A program made the position numbers and the translations under genes. A DNA stretch of 47,155 nucleotides, taken from Ignavibacteria bacterium (GTDB taxonomy: Bacteria > Bacteroidota > Ignavibacteria > Ignavibacteriales > Ignavibacteriaceae). A model generated the notes under the pieces. The model saw only the letters and a program-made list of their open reading frames with translations, was not told the DNA's origin and did not search any database. The first letter of the stretch is position 1. Each line of letters starts with the position of its first letter. Location: NCBI GenBank assembly GCA_030684555.1, contig JAUXVN010000057.1:1-47155 (forward strand). Reading direction: 5' to 3'. Shown piece by piece: positions 37,111 to 46,190 of this stretch.

Positions 37111-38535
37111 TTAATGAAAAAATATTAACCAGACTAAAAAGAATATCGGAAGTAATATCGGAACTGAATACTTAACGATATAAACAAAGAAGCTCGGCAT
37201 TTTAATTCCGGCTCGTTCACTAATCGATTTAACCATAAAATTGGGACCGTTACCAATATAAGTCATTGCTCCAAAAAATACTGCTGCAACTGAAATTGCT
37301 CTTAAATAAATATCGTCTTGAATAACAAAATGAATAACATCCGCTTTTATGTTAATATCCAAACCAAATTTCCCCATTGCTGCACTCAAGAAATTCAAGT
37401 ATGTCGGCGCATTATCAAGAATTGCCGATAATCCACCGGTTGCCCAATAAAAAGTTTCCGTCTCAAGCATGTTGCTGTATACTTTTGCTTCATATGCTAT
37501 AAGCTGGAGTGCCGGAATCATCGTTAAGAAAATACCTATGAATAAAAATGCAACTTCTTTTATCGGTTCAAAATCAAATTCGTTTGCCTTAAGTACTTCT
37601 CTATCGGCATTTTTGAAAGAGAGATAAACAACACTGAACATTATTATTTCTCTTATCCCAAAAGGAAGCGGAGCCAGACTCGGGACAAAACTAAGCACTC
37701 CCGGATCAATAAAAACTGAAATAATAATTATTGCCAAATAAATTAAATTTTTTGTTCCTTTAAATTCCATCTTACCGGAGTATTCAATTTCGGAATTATT
37801 CTTCTTTTGTTTGTTTACACTAATTGTATCAACCACATAAAAGAGAATCAGCATAAATGCTACTGTCGGAATCCAAATAAACCAAACATTTTCAATTACC
37901 CAGAAAAACGGAACTCCTCTTAAAAATCCAAGAAATAATGGAGGATCTCCGATTGGAGTTAGAGCACCACCAATGTTACTCACAACAAATATGAAAAAGA
38001 TTATATGAAATGGTTTTATTCGATCTTTATTAATTTTTATAAAGGGACGAATCAAAAGCATTGATGCTCCGGTAGTTCCGATTATATTACTGATAACCGC
38101 ACCGAACAATAAAAAAAGAACATTTATAAGTGGTGTCGATTTTTTATCGACTTTAATAAGTATTCCGCCGCTTGCAACAAACAGTGACGCAAGTAAGGCT
38201 ATAAACGAAATATACTCCGCAAGTGTGTGAAGAATACTAAGATAATCATTGAGTATAGCTAAGTAATAAGATGCTGTAAACAAACCGAGTAATATCGCTA
38301 TCTTCGGGTAATGCTTTTCCCAAAAATGATGATACAAAATTGGTCCGGAAGCAATCATTAACAATAACAATACGAATGGAATAACCATATATGGAGAAGG
38401 AAGAATATGATGTACCGCATCTTGATTTACTACTTCTACCCCATCTTTAACCGGTTCAGAAACAGCCGCATAAGACTGCTGAAAGCTGATCAATATTAAA
38501 AGAACAAACACTGAAAGCAGAATAATCCTTTTCAA
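37111..38535 (-). CDS. NhaD-type sodium/proton antiporter within the nuo operon
   Basis: 474 residues, ion-transporter superfamily. A hydrophobic N-terminus resembling a signal (~3-23, ending SYAA) is followed by about 11-12 helices. Recognisable: FGAVISNIIGTTGASMLLIRPFI (~143-165), SNIGGALTPIGDPPLFLGFLRG (~186-207), LSAILDNAPTYLNFL and FFGAMTYIGNGPNFMVK, the paired N/D-rich loops of NhaD/ArsB-like carriers. Would exchange Na+ (or Li+) for H+. Located between nuoM (seven-base gap) and the orphan gene, so made together with complex I. Citrate or arsenite transport is less likely given this context. Confidence 0.88.
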   Translation of the reverse strand: MKRIILLSVFVLLILISFQQSYAAVSEPVKDGVEVVNQDAVHHILPSPYMVIPFVLLLLMIASGPILYHHFWEKHYPKIAILLGLFTASYYLAILNDYLSILHTLAEYISFIALLASLFVASGGILIKVDKKSTPLINVLFLLFGAVISNIIGTTGASMLLIRPFIKINKDRIKPFHIIFFIFVVSNIGGALTPIGDPPLFLGFLRGVPFFWVIENVWFIWIPTVAFMLILFYVVDTISVNKQKKNNSEIEYSGKMEFKGTKNLIYLAIIIISVFIDPGVLSFVPSLAPLPFGIREIIMFSVVYLSFKNADREVLKANEFDFEPIKEVAFLFIGIFLTMIPALQLIAYEAKVYSNMLETETFYWATGGLSAILDNAPTYLNFLSAAMGKFGLDINIKADVIHFVIQDDIYLRAISVAAVFFGAMTYIGNGPNFMVKSISERAGIKMPSFFVYIVKYSVPILLPIFFLVWLIFFH

Positions 38536-38542
38536 GAAACTC

Positions 38543-40066
38543 TCATTTTATTACATTAGTAGAAAAGGAGAGTACTTGTTTTACTATTGCCTCTGAAGCA
38601 CTTTCCGTTAATCCCAAAAAGGTAGATGGATAAACACCAATCCATACAATAAAAATAAATATCGGAATTATAATTGCGATTTCTGAAGCCGTCATATCTT
38701 TTAAAGAATGTAAACGGTCGTGTTTAACTTCTCCGAAAACAACTCTCTGATACATCCATAACATATAAACCGCTGCAAAGATAACACCACTGGCAGCAAA
38801 AATTGTATAAACCCAACTGTTCAAAACCTGAGATTTAAATGATCCGAGAAGAATTAAAAACTCACCCACAAATCCATTCAACCCGGGTAATCCTATACTT
38901 GATAAAGACGCAATTAATAATGCCGCCGAATAAACAGGAACTATTTTAGCTATTCCGCCGTAATCAGCAATTTCACGGGTGTGGGTTCTTTCATAAATAA
39001 AACCAACCAACAAGAATAATGCACCCGTAGATAAACCGTGATTTACCATTTGTATAACTGCCCCCTGCATTGATTCTGTTGTTAATGCGAAAATTCCAAG
39101 CACTACAAATCCCAGGTGTGATACCGATGAATAAGCAACTAATTTTTTCATATCAGTTTGAACCATCGCAACTAAAGCGCCGTATATAATTCCAACTACT
39201 GCAAGTATTGAGAATAAAGGAGCAAAGTTAATTGAGGCTTGCGGGAATAGTGGTAAACAGAATCTTAGTAAACCATAAGTTCCCATCTTCAATAATACAC
39301 CTGCAAGAATAACTGAGCCTGCTGTTGGAGCTTCAACGTGTGCATCCGGCAGCCATGTATGTAATGGAAATAATGGTACTTTGATAGCAAAACTTAATGC
39401 GAATGCGAGGAACATATAATTCTGAATTGTCTGAGGAACAGTTGGACCAACTTTATAAAGTTCCAATAAATTAGTAGTAAAAACTCCGAGTGGTTCAGAA
39501 GCATAAACAGCAAGCCATATTATTGCAACAAGCATTAATAAGCTGCCAGCCATCGTATAAATAAAGAATTTAACGGAAGCATAAATTCTTCTCTTGCCTC
39601 CCCAAATACCGATAATAAAATACATCGGGATAAGCATTGCTTCCCAGAAAATATAAAAAAGGAAAAGATCAAGAGAAACGAATACACCGAGCATTCCGAC
39701 TTCTAAAATCAACATGAAGAATGTAAATTCTTTTACTTTATGCTTTATCGATCCCCATGTAGAAAAGAGAGTTAAAGGTGTAAGGAAAGTTGTTAGGAGT
39801 ACAAGTAACATTGAGATTCCATCAACACCAACAAAGTAAGAAATGTTAAGATTCTCAATCCACATGAACTTATCAACCAATTGAAATTCGGATGAGGTTT
39901 GATCAAATTCTAAGTATAAGTTTAATGAGACCAAAAAAGTTACAAGTGAAATCAATAATCCAAAATACTTAACCGCTGTATCACTTTTCTTCGGAAAGAA
40001 TATTAAGAAGAGTGCTCCAAACAACGGAACAATTAATAAATATGAGGTTAATAAGGTATTGTCCAT
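38543..40066 (-). CDS. nuoM: NADH-quinone oxidoreductase subunit M (NuoM)
   Basis: 507 residues, ~14 membrane helices. Motifs of the subunit: FYIFWEAMLIPMYFIIGIWGG (~138-158) with the pump Glu, FAIKVPLFPLHTWLPDAHVEAP, and AMVQTDMKKLVAYSSVSHLGF with lysines of the proton path. One of three antiporter-like modules of complex I. Three bases separate it from nuoL upstream and seven from the NhaD gene downstream. Confidence 0.97.
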   Translation of the reverse strand: MDNTLLTSYLLIVPLFGALFLIFFPKKSDTAVKYFGLLISLVTFLVSLNLYLEFDQTSSEFQLVDKFMWIENLNISYFVGVDGISMLLVLLTTFLTPLTLFSTWGSIKHKVKEFTFFMLILEVGMLGVFVSLDLFLFYIFWEAMLIPMYFIIGIWGGKRRIYASVKFFIYTMAGSLLMLVAIIWLAVYASEPLGVFTTNLLELYKVGPTVPQTIQNYMFLAFALSFAIKVPLFPLHTWLPDAHVEAPTAGSVILAGVLLKMGTYGLLRFCLPLFPQASINFAPLFSILAVVGIIYGALVAMVQTDMKKLVAYSSVSHLGFVVLGIFALTTESMQGAVIQMVNHGLSTGALFLLVGFIYERTHTREIADYGGIAKIVPVYSAALLIASLSSIGLPGLNGFVGEFLILLGSFKSQVLNSWVYTIFAASGVIFAAVYMLWMYQRVVFGEVKHDRLHSLKDMTASEIAIIIPIFIFIVWIGVYPSTFLGLTESASEAIVKQVLSFSTNVIK

Positions 40067-40069
40067 AAA

Positions 40070-42010
40070 TTATAAACTCAAAATAATCCAGAATAAAGCT
40101 ACTGCTATTCCGAGTGTCATAATAACAGCATAAAACTGTGTGACACCGGTTTGAATTTTTCTAATGTAAGATGCTGTTTTCTCTACAATTGAAGCTAAAC
40201 CATTTACGGTACCATCAATTATTTTTACATCGGTGAACTTCCATAAAAGAGATTCAGAGCCTTTAAGAATCGGTTTAACAACAGTAAAATCGTATACTTC
40301 ATCAACATAATATTTATTAAATAAAACTTTGTATAACCCCTTGAATTTTTTTGCAGTATTAACGGCAAATTGAGGATTTTTAAGATAAATTTTTCTTGCA
40401 AACCAAATCGCTGATGCTGCGCCGATAACCGAAATAGTCATTAAAACTAATTCAGTGGTATGCGAATGGCTTCCGTAATGAGCAAGTTTAATTTCTGCTT
40501 TTTTGAATATCGGAGCTAACCATCCATGAAATAAATTTCCATGACTTCCTGAAAAGACTTCAGGTATTCCGATAAAACCGCCAACAATTGAAAGAACAGC
40601 TAATGCTATCAATGGAATCGTCATCACTGCCGGAGACTCATGCGGATGTTTATGATGAGTATCGAATCTTGGTGTACCGTCAAAGGTCAATGTTAAAAGA
40701 CGAAACATATAAAATGCCGTCATTAATGCAGTCGCAACACCGATTAGCCAGAATATTAATCCCCCGTTTGCATATGAGTACCAGAGGATTTCATCCTTAC
40801 TAAAGAATCCTGCAAATGGCGGAATACCGGCAATTGCTATCGAAGCCACTAAAAATGTTTTATAAGTAGTTGGCATATATTTTTTCAAGCCGCCATACTT
40901 TTGGATATTCTGCTCTTCATGCATTCCATGAATTACTGAACCGGCACCAAGGAATAATAATGCTTTAAAAAATGCATGTGTCATAACGTGGAAGATTCCC
41001 GCACCAAATGCACCAACTCCTAAAGCTAAAAACATATAACCAAGTTGACTTACTGTTGAATAAGCCAAAACTTTTTTAATATCATTTTGAACTAAACCGA
41101 TTGTTGCAGCAAAAAATGCTGTAAGTAGACCAACCACGGCAATCAAAGTCATTATCGCAGGGGCTGATGCAAAAATGATAGAACATCTTGCAACCATATA
41201 AACACCGGCTGTAACCATTGTAGCAGCATGTATCAATGCTGAAACCGGTGTGGGACCTGCCATTGCATCCGGTAGCCAAACAAATAACGGAATTTGCGCC
41301 GATTTTCCGGTAGCTCCGATAAATAAAAAGAGAGCTATAAAATTAAAGACATAAGTAGGAACATTTAATCCTGATGCTCTTGCAAATACTTCGGTAAAAT
41401 TAAGACTTCCGAATGTCATAAAGATTAAGAACATCCCCAATAAAAACCCGAAATCACCGATTCTATTTACAACAAATGCTTTTTTTGCCGCATCGCTTGT
41501 TGTACTCTTTTCAAATTTTCTATCATACCAAAAACCAATAAGAAGATAAGAACATAATCCTACTCCTTCCCATCCTAAAAATAAGAGGACAAAATTATCG
41601 GCAAGTACCAAATTCATCATTGCAAAGATGAATAAGTTTAAGTATGCAAAAAATCTCCAAAACCCTTTATCCCCATGCATATAACCGATTGAATAGATAT
41701 GGATTAAAAATCCAACACCTGTTACAATCAATGCCATTGTGATCGATAACTGATCAACTTGATAAGCAATTGAAACATCAAGTCCACCTGTTTTCAACCA
41801 GGTAAACAGGTTTACAATCACTTGTCTTTTATCTTCCGGTAAAGCCAATAATTCAAAAAGCGAAAATAGAGCAATAAGAAATGAGAGTCCGATAACACCG
41901 GAACCAATTGCTCCTATTATCTTTTCATTCTTTATTTTGCTTCCGAGAAGTCCGTTAATCAAGAATCCGATTAAGGGAAGAAGTACTGTTAAATAAATTA
42001 GTTGTGTCAT
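40070..42010 (-). CDS. nuoL: NADH-quinone oxidoreductase subunit L (NuoL)
   Basis: 646 residues, the largest complex I membrane subunit. Core antiporter-like part with LLFLGWEGVGLCSYLLIGFWY (~142-162), GKSAQIPLFVWLPDAMAGPTPVSAL and LVQNDIKKVLAYSTVSQLGYM. The C-terminal extension (~520-646) would form the lateral helix that braces NuoM and NuoN, with KYYVDEVYDFTVVKPI near its start. Preceded by nuoK after 23 bases. Confidence 0.97.
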   Translation of the reverse strand: MTQLIYLTVLLPLIGFLINGLLGSKIKNEKIIGAIGSGVIGLSFLIALFSLFELLALPEDKRQVIVNLFTWLKTGGLDVSIAYQVDQLSITMALIVTGVGFLIHIYSIGYMHGDKGFWRFFAYLNLFIFAMMNLVLADNFVLLFLGWEGVGLCSYLLIGFWYDRKFEKSTTSDAAKKAFVVNRIGDFGFLLGMFLIFMTFGSLNFTEVFARASGLNVPTYVFNFIALFLFIGATGKSAQIPLFVWLPDAMAGPTPVSALIHAATMVTAGVYMVARCSIIFASAPAIMTLIAVVGLLTAFFAATIGLVQNDIKKVLAYSTVSQLGYMFLALGVGAFGAGIFHVMTHAFFKALLFLGAGSVIHGMHEEQNIQKYGGLKKYMPTTYKTFLVASIAIAGIPPFAGFFSKDEILWYSYANGGLIFWLIGVATALMTAFYMFRLLTLTFDGTPRFDTHHKHPHESPAVMTIPLIALAVLSIVGGFIGIPEVFSGSHGNLFHGWLAPIFKKAEIKLAHYGSHSHTTELVLMTISVIGAASAIWFARKIYLKNPQFAVNTAKKFKGLYKVLFNKYYVDEVYDFTVVKPILKGSESLLWKFTDVKIIDGTVNGLASIVEKTASYIRKIQTGVTQFYAVIMTLGIAVALFWIILSL

Positions 42011-42033
42011 GTAATTATGGATTTAATTCAAGA

Positions 42034-42336
42034 TTACCATTTTAAAATATTTATTTCATCGATACTGACGGTCTGTTTATTTCTGAATAATGCAATGATG
42101 ATTGCTAAGCCGACTGCTGCTTCAGCGGCGGCTACAGTCATCACAAAAAAGACAAACAACTGTCCGGTAACATTTCCTAAGTATGATGAAAACGTAACAA
42201 ACGTCAAGTTAGCCGAATTCAACATCAACTCAATCGACATAAAAACTATAATTGCGTTTTTTCTTGTTAATACACCGATAACACCCATGATAAACATAAA
42301 CGCACTAAGTATTAAATAATATTCTATTGGAATCAT
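42034..42336 (-). CDS. nuoK: NADH-quinone oxidoreductase subunit K (NuoK)
   Basis: 100 residues, three membrane helices. Conserved acidic residues within the membrane are seen: Glu37 in [16 protein letters not shown] and Glu73 ([12 protein letters not shown]), both part of the proton pathway. Normal length. Eight bases before it lies the end of nuoJ. Confidence 0.96.
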   Translation of the reverse strand: MIPIEYYLILSAFMFIMGVIGVLTRKNAIIVFMSIELMLNSANLTFVTFSSYLGNVTGQLFVFFVMTVAAAEAAVGLAIIIALFRNKQTVSIDEINILKW

Positions 42337-42343
42337 ATATCTC

Positions 42344-42856
42344 TCAATTGAATTTCTTCTTTGCTAATACGATAGCTCCTATAGCCGCAGCTAACAATAA
42401 AAACGCTGCAGCCTCAAACGGAATTAAATATTTTGTATAAAGTTCTTTTCCGATAGATTGAATAGTTCCAATTTCTATATTATTCGGGGCTTGTACTATC
42501 GAACCAACAGTTGAACTAAAGAGGATTACAAAAGCTAACTGGAGAAAAATAAAGACTCCGATTCCTATTGCAAACCATTTCATTTTAGGATGTTCTTCTA
42601 ATAACCCTTTATCATCTGCAGGTCTTAATAACATTATTACAAAAAGGAATAAAACCATTATTGCCCCGGCATAAACAATAACTTGAACAACTGCAATAAA
42701 CTGGGCGTGTAAAGTGAGGTAGAGTCCTGAAAGGGCACCAAAATTCAATATTAAGAAGAGTGCCGACATAATCGCATTTCGCCTCGTCACCATTAATACT
42801 GATGATACAACAGCTATTGCCGAGAAAATCACAAATAGAATTATTTCTAAATTCAT
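42344..42856 (-). CDS. nuoJ: NADH-quinone oxidoreductase subunit J (NuoJ)
   Basis: 170 residues, five membrane helices. Typical motif [22 protein letters not shown] (split here: [10 protein letters not shown], then [12 protein letters not shown]; ~57-78), which holds the pi-bulge helix region of the family, and a C-terminal helix ending AIVLAKKK. First nuo gene of this cluster. Its ATG is only 18 bases after the asnS stop. Subunits A-I are not in the window. Confidence 0.95.
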   Translation of the reverse strand: MNLEIILFVIFSAIAVVSSVLMVTRRNAIMSALFLILNFGALSGLYLTLHAQFIAVVQVIVYAGAIMVLFLFVIMLLRPADDKGLLEEHPKMKWFAIGIGVFIFLQLAFVILFSSTVGSIVQAPNNIEIGTIQSIGKELYTKYLIPFEAAAFLLLAAAIGAIVLAKKKFN

Positions 42857-42874
42857 TCTGATTACTTTATAATT

Positions 42875-44170
42875 TTAAGGGGTTTTTCTATAAATCATTC
42901 TTGCAAACGGAATTGTTTCCCGAACATGTTCAAGTCCGCAAATCCATGCAACTGTTCTTTCAATTCCAAGCCCGAAACCTGCATGAGGAACCGAACCATA
43001 TCGTCTTAAATCTAAATACCATTCAAAATCTTCCATCGGAAGTTCGTGTGCTTTAATTCTTCCGATTAATAGATCAAGATCATCTTCTCTTTGACTTCCG
43101 CCGATAATTTCACCGTAACCTTCAGGTGCCAATACATCAACTGCAAGAGCAACTTTCGGGTTTTCCGGATCACGTTTCATATAAAAGGCTTTTACTTCGG
43201 AAGGATAACGATGAACCATTACAGGTCTGTCATACTTCCCCGAAATGATAGTTTCATCGGCAGCACCGAAATCATTACCCCATTCAAATTCAACACCTTC
43301 TGCATGAAGTATATTTACTGCTTCATCATAAGAGATTCTTGGGAAAGGTCGAACAACTTTTTGAAGAGGAGTTAAATCTCTCTCTAAAACTTTCAGTTCT
43401 TCCGCACGGTCTTTCATTACACTTTGCACTATATATTCTAAAAATTCTTCCGCTAAATCCATATCATCATCTAAATCAGCAAAAGCTACTTCAGGCTCTA
43501 CCATCCAAAATTCTGTAAGATGACGGCGGGTTTTTGATTTTTCAGCACGGAATGTAGGACCAAATGTATATACTTTACCAAGTGCAAGTGCACCCGCTTC
43601 TGCATATAGCTGTCCTGATTGAGTTAAATAAGCTTTACCGAGGTCAAAATAATCGGTAGAAAATAATGTCGATGTTCCTTCGCATGCGGAAGGAGTTAAG
43701 ATGGGTGAATCAAGAAGTGTAAATCCTCTATCATCAAAAAAGTCACGGACAGCCTTGATAATTCTGTGCCTTATCTTCATTATTGCAACTTGTCTGCTCG
43801 AACGAAGCCACAAATGACGCTTATCCATTAAGAACTCAACTCCATGTTCTTTGGGAGTAATAGGATAGTCGTGTGTTTCATGGAGGATAGTTAATCCTGT
43901 TGCATCAAGCTCGTAACCGCCCGGGGAACGGGGTTCCGCTTTAACGGTTCCGGTTACTTCAATTGCAGATTCTTGTCCGATGGAATCAGCAAGTTCAAAA
44001 ATTTCGGGAGTTACATTTCCCTTAAAATAGACACATTGGAGATAGCCGGTGCCGTCACGTAAAATGATAAATTTAATTTTTCCGCTTGATCGTTTGTTGT
44101 AAAGCCAACCCTTGACAGATACTACTTCCCCAACATGTTCAGATAGATTTGATATATATAATTTGTGCAT
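42875..44170 (-). CDS. asnS: Asparaginyl-tRNA synthetase
   Basis: 431 residues from the ATG at 44170, the usual family length; a TTG ten codons upstream gives an atypical extension. N-terminal OB-fold anticodon domain ([33 protein letters not shown]), then the class II catalytic core: motif 2 around [21 protein letters not shown] and motif 3 [16 protein letters not shown]. Asn- rather than Asp-type features include the compact length without a GAD insertion. Charges tRNA-Asn in the cytoplasm. The close spacing to nuoJ suggests cotranscription. Confidence 0.93.
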   Translation of the reverse strand: MHKLYISNLSEHVGEVVSVKGWLYNKRSSGKIKFIILRDGTGYLQCVYFKGNVTPEIFELADSIGQESAIEVTGTVKAEPRSPGGYELDATGLTILHETHDYPITPKEHGVEFLMDKRHLWLRSSRQVAIMKIRHRIIKAVRDFFDDRGFTLLDSPILTPSACEGTSTLFSTDYFDLGKAYLTQSGQLYAEAGALALGKVYTFGPTFRAEKSKTRRHLTEFWMVEPEVAFADLDDDMDLAEEFLEYIVQSVMKDRAEELKVLERDLTPLQKVVRPFPRISYDEAVNILHAEGVEFEWGNDFGAADETIISGKYDRPVMVHRYPSEVKAFYMKRDPENPKVALAVDVLAPEGYGEIIGGSQREDDLDLLIGRIKAHELPMEDFEWYLDLRRYGSVPHAGFGLGIERTVAWICGLEHVRETIPFARMIYRKTP

Positions 44171-44520
44171 TCGCCATTCATGTTTAAAATTAAGTTTCAA
44201 ATATAGAGTTATGCTGTTTTAAATGCAAAAAAGAGTTGGGCTTATTCTGTGATTAACATACCATCCAACATGGCGAATTGTTTCAGAATTTCCCTTTTTA
44301 GTAGGAAAATGATGATATACGTCAGCATGACATTATTTGAAGACTGTCATCCCGCTCGCCTTGGGCGGGTCGGGATATTTGAGAATATGGGAAGATGCTG
44401 ATAATTAAGCTCATAAAAAAAAACAGAACAGCGGAGAAATGCGCTTCCTGATTACAGTTTTGCACATTAAAGAAATGCTGAGTATACTTTATCTCATTCT
44501 TAATTTTGTAATTATACTAA

Positions 44521-44590
44521 GCATTGATTTTCGTTAAGTGAGAAAATCTGTTTGAACGAAGTGAGTTATTTTCTCATAGAAAATCAATGC
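44521..44590. repeat. Nested 70-base palindrome (REP/MITE-like)
   Basis: Outer 12-bp arms GCATTGATTTTC (44521-44532) and GAAAATCAATGC (44579-44590) enclose inner 9-bp arms TGAGAAAAT (44539-44547) and ATTTTCTCA (44568-44576). The loop contains GAACGAAGTGAG. No ORF. It looks like a non-autonomous folded repeat element. Confidence 0.75.
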
Positions 44591-44647
44591 GGTGCAGTAT
44601 TATCAATTTCAATTAAGTAGCATTTCTTTTGAGTGCATGTTCTTTTG

Positions 44648-44674
44648 TTACTTTTCTTGCGCCAAGAAAAGTAA
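44648..44674. repeat. 12-bp perfect palindrome with CGC loop
   Basis: TTACTTTTCTTG (44648-44659) and CAAGAAAAGTAA (44663-44674) are perfectly complementary across CGC. The form is of a type widely scattered between genes in many bacteria. It has no long T run of its own. Confidence 0.75.
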
Positions 44675-44780
44675 AATAAAAATTTCCAGATTCCTAAAAC
44701 TATACTGACCAGCCTTAGGCGGGCGAGCATGACACATTGGTAAACTCAAACTTATATCTTATATTTAAGTAATACCAACC

Positions 44781-44872
44781 CACTAACCACGTCATTTATG
44801 ACGTGGAAAACTCCGTGGCAAGATTACAAGGGCTTTAGCCCAATAAGCATTTCTGTAACTAAGACATACTCT
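44781..44872. repeat. 92-base repeat, copy 1 (two hairpins)
   Basis: Begins CACTAACCACGTCAT and ends AAGACATACTCT. It contains CCACGTCAT-TT-ATGACGTGG (44787-44806) and GGGCT-TT-AGCCC. Same length, ends and hairpins as copy 2; only the ~25 bases between the hairpins differ strongly. The paired-hairpin form resembles REP elements moved by REP-associated tyrosine transposases. Confidence 0.85.
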
Positions 44873-44988
44873 CCGACAAAGATCGGAATCTGCTCTTATT
44901 TTCTTAAAGATGCCGATTCGCCGGAATGAAACATCGCAAAACAGATTCAGTAATTCCGAACTCATGTCTCATTCCAACAAAACTACCA

Positions 44989-45080
44989 CACTAACCACGT
45001 CATTTATGACGTGGAGGCTTCAATAAAAAAATCCCAGGGGCTTCAGCCCAATAAGCATTTCTGTAACTAAGACATACTCT
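44989..45080. repeat. 92-base repeat, copy 2 (two hairpins)
   Basis: Second copy in the same orientation, 116 bases after copy 1. Identical over the first 27 bases and over the last ~34, with GGGCT-TC-AGCCC as the second hairpin. It ends just before the terminator of tRNA-Phe. Confidence 0.85.
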
Positions 45081-45088
45081 TTAAAATA

Positions 45089-45114
45089 AAAAACCCGCTT
45101 CGGTTAGCGGGTTA
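45089..45114 (-). terminator. Terminator of tRNA-Phe
   Basis: AACCCGC (45093-45099) pairs with GCGGGTT (45107-45113) over a TTCGGTTA-type loop. Minus-strand reading is followed by TTTTTTATTTT. It lies about ten bases after the tRNA 3' end. Confidence 0.85.
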
Positions 45115-45123
45115 ATGATGATG

Positions 45124-45196
45124 TGGGCAGGGAGGGAATTGAACCCCCGACACAAGGATTTTCAGTCCTTTGCTCTACCGACTGAGCTACCTGCCC
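45124..45196 (-). tRNA. tRNA-Phe (anticodon GAA)
   Basis: 73-base cloverleaf on the minus strand. Acceptor GGGCAGG/CCTGCCC with discriminator A; D stem GCTC/GAGC; anticodon stem AAGGA/TCCTT with loop CTGAAAA, anticodon GAA at positions 34-36; T arm GGGGG-TTCAATT-CCCTC. The 3' CCA is not encoded. Single gene with its own terminator. Confidence 0.97.
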
Positions 45197-45522
45197 ATCA
45201 TTTTCAAAATTGAACTGTAAAAGTAAGTAAATCTATTTTTCTATGCAACAGTGGTTTAATTAATCCGAAAATATTTTTTCAAGTCGGATTTTGTGATGTG
45301 TTGGGATAAAAGCCTGTCCCACTATCGGGGTTGGGGTTGTAATTACCAGAGGCGAGGATACTTAATCGAGTTCAGAATTACAATTAAAATGCAGTTGCTG
45401 ATTTTCATCAGCATGACAGTGAAGATAAATAATGATTTTCTTTAGAACGACGGAGTGTTTTGATAGATGCAGAAGAATATTATCAAAAGAATTTTAATAA
45501 GACTCGTCAGTTTTTTCTAATT
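45197..45522. other. Intergenic region with small hairpins
   Basis: Holds the tRNA promoter region and short palindromes AATCCGA/TCGGATT (45262-45268, 45284-45290) and GCTGAT/ATCAGC (45397-45412). No ORF or known RNA was recognised. Confidence 0.5.
45220..45248 (-). promoter_or_regulatory. Candidate promoter of tRNA-Phe
   Basis: Minus-strand TTGCAT (45243-45248) and TACTTT (45220-45225) are 17 bases apart and would start transcription about 15 bases before the tRNA. The -35 match is good and the -10 match poor. Confidence 0.3.
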
Positions 45523-45813
45523 TTATGTTACTATTTTTGTTCGTAGAGCAATTTCTTCAAGAATTGATGAAACCTTTAGGCAATCTTTCATCTTTCCTTC
45601 GAACACCATTGCCTGCCCTTTAGTATGTACCTCAAAAGCATGACCTTGAGCTTTTTCAAAACTGCAGCGAGTTGCTTTCATCAATTGTTCAATCACTTCA
45701 TCAAATGTATGCCAGTCGTCATTATATAATATAACACGACTCAACAACTTCACATCTTGGTCGGTGTCGACTAATTCTTGGTACTTACCCGATTCTTCTC
45801 TTTTTATTTCCAT
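45523..45813 (-). CDS. clpS: ClpS-family adaptor of the Clp protease
   Basis: 96 residues. A disordered N-terminal tail (1-25) is followed by the ClpS core VILYNDDWHTFDEVIEQLMKA (27-47) with the Asn-Asp-Asp substrate-pocket motif, the AxxxAFEVHTKGQAMVFEG helix-strand region, and a C-terminal helix (LKVSSILEEIALRTKIV). ClpS hands N-degron proteins to ClpA- or ClpC-type unfoldases. Stand-alone gene; no clpA neighbour. No ribosome site is visible before the ATG. Confidence 0.9.
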   Translation of the reverse strand: MEIKREESGKYQELVDTDQDVKLLSRVILYNDDWHTFDEVIEQLMKATRCSFEKAQGHAFEVHTKGQAMVFEGKMKDCLKVSSILEEIALRTKIVT

Positions 45814-45878
45814 GACGCAAAAATATGAAAACTATGGTATAGTTGAAAGTGGGATTTGCATTGTAAAATTTGCAAACT

Positions 45879-45965
45879 GCAAGGGACAACTTGGAAAGTT
45901 GTCCTACATATAATTTGTAGGTCAAGATTGCATCTTGACCCATTGCTATTCTTGAGTAAAAAAGT
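45879..45965. repeat. 87-base double-hairpin repeat, copy 1
   Basis: Starts GCAAGGGACAACTTGG and contains two perfect 8-bp hairpins: GACAACTT-GGA-AAGTTGTC (45885-45903) and GTCAAGAT-TGC-ATCTTGAC (45921-45939). Ends in an A-rich run. Confidence 0.85.
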
Positions 45966-46008
45966 TTATATATGAATAAACCATTCGCACAAACTCTAAT
46001 CACAGTCT

Positions 46009-46058
46009 CGACATGAATGTCGATCTACATTTGCTTCGTATGTCAAGATTTCATCTTG
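46009..46058. repeat. Degenerate relative of the 87-base repeat
   Basis: CGACAT-GA-ATGTCG (46009-46022), then CAAGAT-TTC-ATCTTG (46044-46058), the second resembling the second hairpin of the 87-base copies. The spacing between the hairpins is similar. Confidence 0.55.
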
Positions 46059-46190
46059 TTTTGTGTTTCAACTTATAGGTTAAATTTAGTGACACATAGA
46101 ATTGATAGTTTATTTTTTAACTCACCCTTGCCAAAGGCATCCCTTCGGGATGGTCCCTCTCTTGAAAAGCGAGGGAAATAATTACTAATC

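Larger units (their letters stand above)
44171..45123. other. Gene-free, repeat-rich region between asnS and tRNA-Phe
   Basis: No convincing ORF. It contains the nested palindrome, the CGC-loop palindrome and two copies of a 92-base repeat, plus fragments such as CGCTCGCCTTGGGCGGG and GGCGGGCGAGCATGACA that are near inverse copies of each other (about 44354 and 44712). This is an accumulation zone for small palindromic elements. Confidence 0.7.

Noticed and set aside
42002-42319. Plus-strand 105-codon ORF opposite nuoK
   Set aside because: Low-complexity Thr/Ile/Ala-rich translation antisense to an intact, well-recognised nuoK; no ribosome site. A shadow frame.
44781-45080. CRISPR array
   Set aside because: Only two units of 92 bases with internal hairpins and no regular spacers or cas genes.
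45790-45835. TATTTTTG upstream of clpS as a Bacteroidota-type promoter
   Set aside because: It would place the start of transcription practically at the ATG and no -33 element is visible; TAnnTTTG arises often by chance in AT-rich DNA.
45785-46003. Minus-strand 72-codon ORF upstream of clpS
   Set aside because: It overlaps the clpS start and runs through a palindromic repeat copy; the translation has no recognisable features.
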